A stretch of DNA of 64,000 nt. It comes from Pseudomonas sp. Au-Pse12 (GTDB lineage Bacteria > Pseudomonadota > Gammaproteobacteria > Pseudomonadales > Pseudomonadaceae). The position numbers and the translations under genes are program-made. The notes beneath the pieces were generated by a model, which searched no databases, was not told where the DNA came from, and saw only the letters and a list, made by a program, of their open reading frames with translations. Shown here one piece after another: positions 24,301-30,940 of this stretch; positions within the stretch are counted from its first letter, which is position 1, and each line of letters opens with the position of its first letter. The stretch spans positions 62,001-126,000 of the forward strand of contig NZ_JAJTTH010000005.1 of the NCBI RefSeq assembly GCF_021341665.1. The letters are read 5' to 3'.

Positions 24301-25227
24301 ATGATTGGCATAAAAAGCATTGCGAGCTACGTGCCTGTAGCCGGCGTGGACAATTACGCACAAGGTGCAAAATTCGCCAAGGATGAAGACTTCATCCTGG
24401 GCAAGATCGGTTCTGCTTTTCTGCCGCGCAAAGACGCCGGGCAAGAGACTTCCGATCTGTGTGTCGAAGCGGTCAATGCTTTGTTCGCCGGTAACCCGGA
24501 ACTCAAGCGTGAAGCCATCGATGTGTTGATCGTGGTCACCCAGAACGGTGACGAGGAAGGGTTGCCCCACACCGCCGCGATCGTGCAGGACAAATTGGGC
24601 CTGCCGACTACCGTCGCTGCTTTCGATATCTCCCTGGGCTGTTCCGGGTATGTCTACGGAATCTATGCCATCAAGGGCTTCATGGAAGCAGCGGGCCTGA
24701 AAAACGGCCTGTTGGTCACCGCCGATCCCTATTCGAAGATCGTCGATCCCGAAGATCGCAACACCACCATGCTGTTCGGCGATGCCGCCACTGCCACCTG
24801 GCTGGGCGAGGGCGCGGCCTGGCAGTTGGGCAAGGCCAAGTTCGGCACCGACGGTTCCGGCGCTCCGCACTTGAAGGTCAGCGACGGCGTGTTCTTCATG
24901 AATGGTCGGCAGGTGTTCAACTTCGCGTTGCTCAAGGTGCCGGCGCATCTGCATGAGTTGCTGGCCGAGTCGGGCTTGCAGCCTGACGATATCGATGCCT
25001 TCTGCATTCACCAGGGCAGTGCAGCGATCGTCGATGCGGTGGCACGGCGTTTCGAGGGCGACCCGGACAAGTTCATCAAGGACATGGTGGAGACCGGTAA
25101 TACGGTTTCCTCGAGCATTCCGCTGCTGCTGGAAAAACACATGTTCGACTCCAACTGGAAGCGCGTGGCCTTGAGTGGCTTTGGCGTTGGATTGTCTTGG
25201 GGGTCGGCGATCATCTATCGCGCCTGA
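24301..25227 (+). CDS. 3-oxoacyl-ACP synthase III-like protein of the flagellin glycosylation locus
   Basis: A 308-residue thiolase-fold enzyme of the FabH/KAS III type. The catalytic triad is visible: C114 in FDISLGCSGYVYG, H237 in AFCIHQGSAAI and N267 in VETGNTVSSS. FGDAATATWLGEG is the usual mid-protein motif. Housekeeping FabH genes sit with fatty-acid genes. This one lies between pseI and a maf gene, as the KAS III-like third gene of the P. syringae fgt locus lies before fliC. Inference: it builds or transfers a short acyl chain used to N-acylate a glycan amino sugar. It has its own downstream terminator. Confidence 0.85.
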   Translation: MIGIKSIASYVPVAGVDNYAQGAKFAKDEDFILGKIGSAFLPRKDAGQETSDLCVEAVNALFAGNPELKREAIDVLIVVTQNGDEEGLPHTAAIVQDKLGLPTTVAAFDISLGCSGYVYGIYAIKGFMEAAGLKNGLLVTADPYSKIVDPEDRNTTMLFGDAATATWLGEGAAWQLGKAKFGTDGSGAPHLKVSDGVFFMNGRQVFNFALLKVPAHLHELLAESGLQPDDIDAFCIHQGSAAIVDAVARRFEGDPDKFIKDMVETGNTVSSSIPLLLEKHMFDSNWKRVALSGFGVGLSWGSAIIYRA

Positions 25228-25249
25228 GTTTCTGCTCGCGGCGGCACAG

Positions 25250-25286
25250 ATAGCGCTCAAGGTGTAATCTTGAGCGCTATTTTTTT
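25250..25286 (+). terminator. Intrinsic terminator after the ketoacyl synthase gene
   Basis: ATAGCGCTCAAG (25250-25261) and its exact complement (25269-25280) form a 12-bp stem with a 7-base loop, followed by six further T (25281-25286). This is a strong rho-independent terminator 22 bases after the stop codon. It isolates the maf gene from upstream transcription. Confidence 0.9.
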
Positions 25287-25309
25287 GCTCGAGTGATAAG
25301 CGAGGCAGC

Positions 25310-26599
25310 ATGAGTGACAGCTTTGAAGGCAACGCCCGGGTGATTGGCGAGCGCTGGCCGGCGCTGCTGGCGCGGGTGCAGGCTGAGGATGCTGCTGCGT
25401 TGCAGGCGGACCTGGTGGAAGGCCTGGGCTCGACCCTGAGCGTTGGCGGGGTCCAGCTCACCAGTCGCCATGATCGCCGGCGCGAGGCTCAAGTCCAGGC
25501 GGCCAGCCTGCCCGAGGCACCGGTACTGCACCTCTATGGCTGTGGCCTGGGGGATCTGCAAGGGGTGTTACTGCAGCGGCCGGGGTTGCAGCGCTTGTAT
25601 GTGCACATCCTCAATGGCGCGCTGTTCAAGCTGGTATTGCAAGTGCTTGAGCAGCAGGAGTGGCTGGCTGATCCGCGGGTCGAATTGCTGTATGCCGGCG
25701 ACCTGCCGGAGATTGCGCTGCCGTTCTTTGCCCTGCCGGCCGAGCTGGTATTGGCTGACGACTTCAGCGCGAAGATCCGCGATCGATTGATCAGCGAGAC
25801 TCACCTGTCCTTCAACAATCGCCTGTTTACTGCTGAAGCGGCGGATATTGCCGAGCGCTTGGCGGCCATTGAACCCTGGGTTGGTCTGGATCGCGATGTC
25901 GCCGAGCTGTTCGATCGCCATCCCGCGAGCGAGGTCTTTGTGATCGCCACGGGGCCGAGCCTCGAGCAGCACTACGCGGCATTGCGCGCAGTGGCCGGGC
26001 AGCCGCAGCGGCCACTGCTGATTTGTGTCGACACGGCTTATCAGCCACTGCTCAAACAGGGTATCCGGGCGGACCTGGTGGTGAGTATCGACCAGCGAAT
26101 CTCCACTCGACATTTACCGGCTCAGGGCAGTGAGGGTACCGCTCTGGTGTATATGCCGCTGGCGGACCCGCAGGTGCTTGAAGGGTGGCTCGGTCCTCGG
26201 TATGTGGGGTACTCCGCCAGTCCGGTGTTTCAGGCGCTGCGTCAGCGCATCCCGCGCGCGCTGTTGCATGCAGGTGGAAGCGTGATTCATCCGGCCGTGG
26301 ATCTGGCGGTAAAAATGGGTGGGCAGCGCATCACCCTGTTTGGTGCGGACTTCGCGTTCCCCATGAGCCGCACCCATGCCGGTTGGCATGATGGCGACCT
26401 GGGACCGCAACTCGGCGCCGCCCGGCATTGGGTGCTGGATGGTCACGGGCAACGAGTCAAGACCCAGCTCAATTTCCGCAGCTACCTGTGCGAGCTGGAG
26501 CGCTACATTCGCAGCCAGCCTGAAGTGACGTTTTTCAACACCAGCCGCAGTGGCGCGATGATCCTCGGTACCACCTTCCATCCGGACTTTGTTCAATGA
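25310..26599 (+). CDS. Maf-type flagellin glycosyltransferase (DUF115, MptE-like)
   Basis: A 429-residue motility accessory factor-like protein. The central 6-hydroxymethylpterin pyrophosphokinase MptE-like (DUF115) domain begins near residue 205 with SEVFVIATGPSLEQHY. It continues through LICVDTAYQPLLKQGIRADLVVSID, LLHAGGSVIHPAVDLAVKMG and ITLFGADFAFP. Maf proteins of Campylobacter, Helicobacter and Aeromonas are the enzymes that attach pseudaminic acid to flagellin, which agrees with the complete pse pathway next door. ATG 25310 follows GCGAGG. The gene lies between a strong terminator and fliC; its stop overlaps the next small gene (ATGA). Confidence 0.86.
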   Translation: MSDSFEGNARVIGERWPALLARVQAEDAAALQADLVEGLGSTLSVGGVQLTSRHDRRREAQVQAASLPEAPVLHLYGCGLGDLQGVLLQRPGLQRLYVHILNGALFKLVLQVLEQQEWLADPRVELLYAGDLPEIALPFFALPAELVLADDFSAKIRDRLISETHLSFNNRLFTAEAADIAERLAAIEPWVGLDRDVAELFDRHPASEVFVIATGPSLEQHYAALRAVAGQPQRPLLICVDTAYQPLLKQGIRADLVVSIDQRISTRHLPAQGSEGTALVYMPLADPQVLEGWLGPRYVGYSASPVFQALRQRIPRALLHAGGSVIHPAVDLAVKMGGQRITLFGADFAFPMSRTHAGWHDGDLGPQLGAARHWVLDGHGQRVKTQLNFRSYLCELERYIRSQPEVTFFNTSRSGAMILGTTFHPDFVQ

Positions 26600-26865
26600 A
26601 TCAACTAGAGCCTGTGTTTGCCCGAGCCCGGGAAATCGCCGATCTGTTCCGCCTGGGCCGAGATGTCGAGGCCGTAGGAGGCATGGTCGAGCTGTTCGAG
26701 CCTGTGCAATCGCTGGTGGATGCTGCGCAAGTGTCGCTCCAGCAGGATTGGGCGCAGTTGCTGACGCTGATGCTGGCGTGCCAGGAGGGGCAGGATTGGC
26801 TGGGGTTGGCCGACTATCTTGAATACGAACTGCTGGAGTGGCTGCTGGCTGAATTTGGCGGATGA
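26596..26865 (+). CDS. Small acidic protein coupled to maf, unknown function
   Basis: An 89-residue protein that I do not recognise. It is Leu- and Glu-rich, probably all-helical, with no cysteine pair, signal peptide or membrane segment; it begins MNQLEPVFARAREIADLF and ends YELLEWLLAEFGG. The ATG overlaps the maf stop codon as ATGA, the same coupling used by real genes in this island, which is the main evidence that it is translated. Position between maf and fliC suggests a chaperone- or adaptor-like role in flagellin modification, but that is a guess from location only. Confidence 0.68.
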   Translation: MNQLEPVFARAREIADLFRLGRDVEAVGGMVELFEPVQSLVDAAQVSLQQDWAQLLTLMLACQEGQDWLGLADYLEYELLEWLLAEFGG

Positions 26866-26935
26866 GTTTGCAGACAAGGCAGGTGGTTTATGGTGGGGGT
26901 TTTCTGGCGTCAGTTTTTCGTTTGGTCTTGGCTTA

Positions 26936-26956
26936 ACCCCTTGTTTTTCAAGGGGT
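26936..26956. repeat. Hairpin upstream of the fliC promoter
   Basis: ACCCCTTG and CAAGGGGT form an 8-bp stem with a TTTTT loop. It lies 70 bases after the small gene and 35 bases before the sigma28 promoter. Without a T run after the stem it is at best a weak terminator separating maf transcripts from fliC. Confidence 0.45.
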
Positions 26957-26990
26957 GGCAGGGTGATGGCAAATATTTTTGAAAAAGCCC

Positions 26991-27017
26991 TAAAGCAACT
27001 TGCATTACCGACGATAA
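26991..27017 (+). promoter_or_regulatory. Sigma28 (FliA) promoter of fliC
   Basis: TAAA, 15 bases, then GACGATAA matches the sigma28 pattern TAAA-N15-GCCGATAA with a single mismatch and exact spacing. It lies 82 bases before the fliC start. This is the expected class IV promoter for flagellin; FliA itself is encoded at 55400-56140. Confidence 0.88.
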
Positions 27018-27098
27018 CTATTACGAAGGTTCTCTAGGCCATTACCCGGCGGTTGCCAGGGCCGGAAGCCGCAGTACCCAACCAACGAGGAATTCGTC

Positions 27099-27950
27099 AT
27101 GGCTTTAACAGTAAACACTAACGTCACGTCGCTGAACGTTCAGAAAAACCTGAACCGCGCTTCCGACGCTCTGTCGACTTCGATGACTCGCCTGTCTTCC
27201 GGCCTGAAGATCAACAGTGCAAAAGACGACGCCGCCGGCCTGCAGATCGCTACCCGTATGACCTCGCAGATCCGTGGTCAGACCATGGCAATCAAAAACG
27301 CCAACGACGGTATCTCCATCGCCCAGACCGCTGAAGGCGCGATGCAAGAATCCACCAACATCCTGCAGCGTATGCGTGAACTGGCTGTTCAGTCGCGAAA
27401 CGACTCCAACGGTACTCAAGACCGCGTAGCTCTGAACAAAGAATTTGCTCAGATGTCGGACGAGCTGACTCGTATCGCCAAGTCGACCAACCTGAACGGC
27501 AAAAACCTGATCGACGGTTCCGCTGGCACCATGACCTTCCAGGTCGGTTCCAACACTGGTGCAACCAACCAGATCACCATCACCCTGGCCAGCGGCTTCG
27601 ACGCTACTACCCTGGGCGTTGACTCTGCCACCATCAGCATCACCGGTAACGACAGCGCCACTGCTGAGACCAGCACCAAGGCTGCGATGGACGCTATCGA
27701 CAAGGCTCTGTCGACCATCAACTCCAGCCGTGCCGACCTCGGTGCTGCACAAAACCGTCTGACCAGCACCATCTCCAACCTGCAGAACATCAACGAAAAC
27801 GCCAGTGCTGCACTGGGTCGCGTACAAGATACCGACTTCGCTGCTGAAACTGCTCAGTTGACCAAGCAGCAGACTCTGCAACAAGCTTCGACCGCAGTTC
27901 TGGCCCAGGCCAACCAACTGCCATCCGCTGTACTGAAGCTGCTTCAGTAA
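27099..27950 (+). CDS. fliC: Flagellin FliC
   Basis: FliC is the filament subunit. At 283 residues it is the short P. syringae/P. fluorescens type, with conserved D0/D1 ends (MALTVNTNVTSLNVQKNL; LTKQQTLQQASTAVLAQAN) and a small Ser/Thr-rich centre (about 140-200). That centre would carry the O-linked glycans made by the island upstream. The flg22 region is residues 30-51 (RLSSGLKINSAKDDAAG within it) and the flgII-28 region residues 84-111, both of the form seen in P. syringae. AGGA precedes the start, transcription is from a sigma28 site, and a terminator follows. Only one flagellin gene is present here. Confidence 0.98.
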   Translation: MALTVNTNVTSLNVQKNLNRASDALSTSMTRLSSGLKINSAKDDAAGLQIATRMTSQIRGQTMAIKNANDGISIAQTAEGAMQESTNILQRMRELAVQSRNDSNGTQDRVALNKEFAQMSDELTRIAKSTNLNGKNLIDGSAGTMTFQVGSNTGATNQITITLASGFDATTLGVDSATISITGNDSATAETSTKAAMDAIDKALSTINSSRADLGAAQNRLTSTISNLQNINENASAALGRVQDTDFAAETAQLTKQQTLQQASTAVLAQANQLPSAVLKLLQ

Positions 27951-27967
27951 TAGCTGGCTAAGCTTTG

Positions 27968-28004
27968 GCGGGGGAGTGCGCTGGTCGTGCTCTCTCGCTT
28001 TTTT
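27968..28004 (+). terminator. Terminator/attenuator between fliC and flaG
   Basis: GCGGGGGAGTGCG (27968-27980) can pair fully, with G-U wobbles, with CGTGCTCTCTCGC (27986-27998) around a 5-base loop, followed by six T. flaG starts 20 bases later with no clear promoter between. Partial read-through probably lets a minority of fliC transcripts enter flaG. Confidence 0.8.
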
Positions 28005-28023
28005 AGTTTAAGAGGTGGTGGAC

Positions 28024-28395
28024 ATGGATATGAGCGTGAAGCTGAACTTGTCTTATCCTGCGGCCAAGCCGGTGACGCCAGTCACTGACAAGCCCGTCGA
28101 GAAGCCTCGAGAGGTGGTCCCGGCTGTGGTCGAAACCACCAGTCAGGACAGTAAGAAAGAAGCTCGGACCGAGCAGGAAAAGTTGAAGATGGCCGTCCAG
28201 GAAATTGAAAAATTCGTCCAGTCGGTCAAGCGTAACCTGGAGTTCTCGATCGATGAGCCCTCCGGCCAGGTTGTGGTCAAGGTGATTGCCAGTGATTCGG
28301 GAGAGGTGGTTCGTCAGATCCCCAACGAAGAAGTGCTGAGATTGGCCCACAGCTTGAATGACGCCAGTAGCCTGCTGTTCAGTGCGAAAGTCTGA
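28024..28395 (+). CDS. flaG: Flagellar protein FlaG
   Basis: FlaG is a small protein found next to flagellin genes; in several bacteria its loss lengthens filaments, but its mechanism is unclear. The 123-residue product has the family C-terminal region (EIEKFVQSVKRNLEFSID, then VVKVIASDSGEVVRQIPNEEVLRL). Before it is a charged Pro/Lys/Glu-rich N terminus. ATG 28024 is chosen because AGAGG lies eight bases upstream; an in-frame GTG at 28015 and an ATG at 28030 are alternatives. It sits between fliC and fliD as in other Pseudomonas. Confidence 0.9.
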   Translation: MDMSVKLNLSYPAAKPVTPVTDKPVEKPREVVPAVVETTSQDSKKEARTEQEKLKMAVQEIEKFVQSVKRNLEFSIDEPSGQVVVKVIASDSGEVVRQIPNEEVLRLAHSLNDASSLLFSAKV

Positions 28396-28399
28396 TAGC

Positions 28400-28415
28400 T
28401 GGCATGAAACTTGTT
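28400..28415 (+). promoter_or_regulatory. Weak candidate sigma54 site upstream of fliD
   Basis: TGGCATGAAACTTGTT keeps the -24 TGGCA block and the TTG of the -12 element but has GT instead of the near-invariant GC. The fliD operon of P. aeruginosa is reported to be sigma54-dependent, so the site is worth noting. It begins 5 bases after the flaG stop and 78 bases before fliD. Confidence 0.33.
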
Positions 28416-28477
28416 GCTGTGTTCTTTTGGGCGCGTTAGTGGTCAAAAGACTGGCGGCACTATGAAGGGAGACACAC

Positions 28478-29938
28478 ATGGCAAGTCCAATTCTACCGGG
28501 TACTGGTTTGGGTTCTGGTCTCGATACGGGTGCTATCGTCAAGGCGCTCGTGGCGGCTGACAAAGCGGCCAAGCAGGGTCAGATCGATCGTGCGACCACC
28601 ACCAATAGCGCCAGTATTTCTGGTATCGGTACCTTGCAGTCGCTGCTGTCGACCTTTCAGAGCACCTTGTCGGTCGCCGGATTGGGAAGTGCTGTCAATC
28701 CTGCCTTTGCCGGCTTTGCTGCAACCTCCAGCGACAGCAAGACTGTGGACGCCACGGCAGACAACTATGCGGTTGCCGGCAAATACACGGTTACTGTTAA
28801 AAATCTTGCAACTTCCTCAAAAGTGGCCAGCGCTGCTTTTTCCGGAGGCAATACCAGTGCCATTCCGAGTGGTACGCTAAACATCACTCAAAATGGCATT
28901 AACTATCCGCTGACCATTGGCGCCAATGCGACGTTGCAGTCGGTGCGTGATTCGATCAACGCTGATTCGAAGATGAACATGGCTGGGCTCAGTGCGAACA
29001 TCGTGACTGACTCTTTCGGTTCGCGACTGGTGATCGGCTCCGACAAGACGGGCACCGGCTCTGATATTTCGGTCAGTGGTATTGCCGGGCTGGAGATCGA
29101 TGGCACCCAGTCCATGTCGAGTGAGACCAATCCAGCCACGGCAACCTCGTCCGGTAATATCGGAGGGTTGGCCAAGGATGCGGTTTTCACCGTCGACGGC
29201 ATGCAACTGACCAGCAAAACCAATACGGTTACACAGGCCATTTCCGGTCTGAAACTCAACCTTGTTGCTCCAACCGCCGCTAACACCTCTATCACCGTGA
29301 CGGTCGCGACCAACACTGAGGGTTTGAAAACCTCGATCCAGAAATTTGTCGATGCTTACAACGCAGTGGCCAACGGTATCACTACCCTGACCAAGCCTTC
29401 TCTGGACGACAACGGCAAGCCGACAATTCCGGCGCAGTTGACCGGTGACTCGTTGCCTCGCTCGATTCTGGCAGCCATTCGCGCGCCGCTGTCCGAAACC
29501 GGCGCAGGCGATAAGCTCACCGTACTGGCGCAGTTGGGTATTACCACCAACCAGAAGACTGGTGCGCTGGATTTCGACGACAAGAAGTTCACCGCCGCCA
29601 TGACCGACAAGAAGCTCGGTGGTGAAGTGCAGAAGCTGTTTACCGGTGATGGCACCAACCCGGGCCTGCTGGATCGCATGACCAAGGCGATCAAGCCCTT
29701 CACTGAGGGCGTAGGCAGCATGAAAGAGGGGATCTTGACCACTCGGAGCAAGACCCTGGATCTGACCAAGAAAAAGCTTTCTGATCAGCAGGATGCTCTG
29801 GATCGTCGAGTGGCAACACTGACGGCAGTGCTGACCAAGAAGTACAACGACATGGACACTCTGGTAGGTAAGTTGAAGGCCACCGCCAGCAACATCACGT
29901 CGATGTTCGAAGCGCTGAACGCACAGAAAAAAGGTTAA
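28478..29938 (+). CDS. fliD: Flagellar filament cap protein FliD
   Basis: FliD (HAP2) caps the filament and folds incoming flagellin; in P. aeruginosa it is also an adhesin. The 486-residue product begins ILPGTGLGSGLDTGAIV, the conserved FliD N terminus. It has the hook-associated FliD_N and FliD_C regions (TEGLKTSIQKFVDAYNAVAN, then a long C-terminal coiled coil with LTKKKLSDQQDALDRRVATL). The N-terminal helix contains KAAKQGQIDRATT. AAGGGAGA precedes ATG 28478. A terminator follows the gene, separating it from fliS. Confidence 0.96.
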   Translation: MASPILPGTGLGSGLDTGAIVKALVAADKAAKQGQIDRATTTNSASISGIGTLQSLLSTFQSTLSVAGLGSAVNPAFAGFAATSSDSKTVDATADNYAVAGKYTVTVKNLATSSKVASAAFSGGNTSAIPSGTLNITQNGINYPLTIGANATLQSVRDSINADSKMNMAGLSANIVTDSFGSRLVIGSDKTGTGSDISVSGIAGLEIDGTQSMSSETNPATATSSGNIGGLAKDAVFTVDGMQLTSKTNTVTQAISGLKLNLVAPTAANTSITVTVATNTEGLKTSIQKFVDAYNAVANGITTLTKPSLDDNGKPTIPAQLTGDSLPRSILAAIRAPLSETGAGDKLTVLAQLGITTNQKTGALDFDDKKFTAAMTDKKLGGEVQKLFTGDGTNPGLLDRMTKAIKPFTEGVGSMKEGILTTRSKTLDLTKKKLSDQQDALDRRVATLTAVLTKKYNDMDTLVGKLKATASNITSMFEALNAQKKG

Positions 29939-29953
29939 TATCCGGCCTGTGCC

Positions 29954-29993
29954 AAAAGCCCGGCAGCGTTTTTCAGCGCTCCGGGCTTTTGTA
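29954..29993 (+). terminator. Intrinsic terminator after fliD
   Basis: AAAAGCCCGG (29954-29963) and CCGGGCTTTT (29981-29990) are exact complements separated by 17 bases, with the T run built into the stem end. It lies 15 bases after the fliD stop and before a candidate promoter for fliS. Confidence 0.8.
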
Positions 29994-30000
29994 TTTGGCC

Positions 30001-30027
30001 TAAAGTTTTTTGACGTTGCGTCGATAC
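30001..30027 (+). promoter_or_regulatory. Candidate sigma28 promoter for fliS-fliT
   Basis: TAAAGTTT opens the element and GTCGATAC lies exactly 15 bases after TAAA, matching six of eight -10 positions of GCCGATAA. It is placed between the fliD terminator and fliS (ATG 30067). An overlapping sigma70-like alternative exists (TTGACG at 30010 with TTATAC 17 bases later), so the sigma factor is not certain. Confidence 0.55.
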
Positions 30028-30066
30028 AATGCTTATACGAACCCTTGAGTTTTGAAGAGGTATTAC

Positions 30067-30462
30067 ATGAATCCGATGTTAGCCCTTCGGCAGTATCAGA
30101 AGGTCGGTGCGCAGGCACAGACCTCCGAAGCCAGTCCACATCGTCTGGTGCAGATGTTGATGGAAGGCGGCCTGGATCGTATCGCTCAGGCCAAGGGTGC
30201 GATGGAGCGCAAGGATGTTGCCAACAAGGGCGTGTTCATCGGCAAGGCCATCGGCATCATCGGCGGCTTGCGCGAAGGCCTGGATCTGGAAAACTCCATG
30301 GACACTCTGGGGGATCTGGATAGTCTTTATACCTACATGATGAAGCGTCTGGCTGAAGCCAATATCAAAACTGATCCGAAGATCCTTGATGAGGTTGCCG
30401 GTCTGCTGCGTACGGTCAAGGATGGCTGGGATGCCATCGCTGCGCCGGGTCCGCAGTTCTGA
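30067..30462 (+). CDS. fliS: Flagellin export chaperone FliS
   Basis: FliS binds the C terminus of FliC in the cytoplasm and prevents premature polymerisation. The 131-residue all-helical protein has the family features LRQYQKVGAQAQTSEASPHRLVQMLMEG near the N terminus (split here over two helices) and the TLGDLDSLYTYMMKRLAEAN helix. ATG 30067 is preceded by GAAGAGG six bases upstream, which rules out the earlier in-frame TTG at 30052. It is followed by fliT after 11 bases and probably shares its promoter. Confidence 0.93.
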   Translation: MNPMLALRQYQKVGAQAQTSEASPHRLVQMLMEGGLDRIAQAKGAMERKDVANKGVFIGKAIGIIGGLREGLDLENSMDTLGDLDSLYTYMMKRLAEANIKTDPKILDEVAGLLRTVKDGWDAIAAPGPQF

Positions 30463-30473
30463 GGAGGAACACC

Positions 30474-30770
30474 ATGAGCGCTGTCCTGCAACGTATCGAA
30501 GAAACTCGCGAGGCATTGGTCGACGCCCTTGCTGAGCGCAATTGGCAAGCCATTGGTGAGTTGGATCTGGCTTGTCGTTCGTGCATGGAGGACGTGCTCA
30601 GCGAAGCTCAGGTCGACGAGGTCGCTTTGCGCGACAATCTGGAGGAGTTGTTGGGGGTTTACCGGCAGTTGCTTGAGGTGGCAACCGGTGAGCGCCAGGC
30701 AATAGTCGACGAGATGTCGCAGATCCAGCAAGCACAGAACGCGGCAAAGGTTTACCATTTGTTCGGTTGA
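30474..30770 (+). CDS. fliT: FliT-like flagellar chaperone
   Basis: A 98-residue helical protein directly after fliS, the position of fliT (called fleP in some P. aeruginosa annotation). FliT proteins chaperone FliD and can act on flagellar regulators. The sequence (IEETREALVDALAERNWQAIGELDLACR, given here across two helices, then LRDNLEELLGVYRQLLEVA) is consistent with the family but diverged, so the assignment leans on gene order. GAGGAAC precedes the ATG. A 170-base gap follows before fleQ. Confidence 0.8.
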   Translation: MSAVLQRIEETREALVDALAERNWQAIGELDLACRSCMEDVLSEAQVDEVALRDNLEELLGVYRQLLEVATGERQAIVDEMSQIQQAQNAAKVYHLFG

Positions 30771-30804
30771 TGTTGAGTTAATCCGAACACTGCGCGCCAT
30801 AAAT

Positions 30805-30833
30805 TTGACTGTGCACGCTTTTTTGACTTAACT
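30805..30833 (+). promoter_or_regulatory. Possible sigma70 promoter of fleQ
   Basis: TTGACT and TTAACT are 17 bases apart in the 30771-30940 gap. The -35 matches well, the -10 only three of six bases. fleQ is known to be sigma70-dependent in P. aeruginosa, so a promoter is expected in this gap, but this placement is tentative. Confidence 0.28.
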
Positions 30834-30940
30834 AGTGGCTGTTTTCAGATTTCAGGCGTCTATAGGGCAGAAAATGCCTACAAGCGCGTCTAGCTTGCCC
30901 CTTATCTGGGCATTGAGTTGACTAGGGAAGTTGCTATTGC

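Noticed and set aside
24301-25227. Housekeeping FabH of fatty-acid synthesis
   Set aside because: No fatty-acid genes are nearby and the position before maf and fliC matches the KAS III-like gene of flagellin glycosylation loci.
26866-27098. Possible small gene starting at 26819 or within the fliC leader
   Set aside because: The open stretch overlaps the preceding small gene, the hairpin and the sigma28 promoter; it has no ribosome-binding site or recognisable product.
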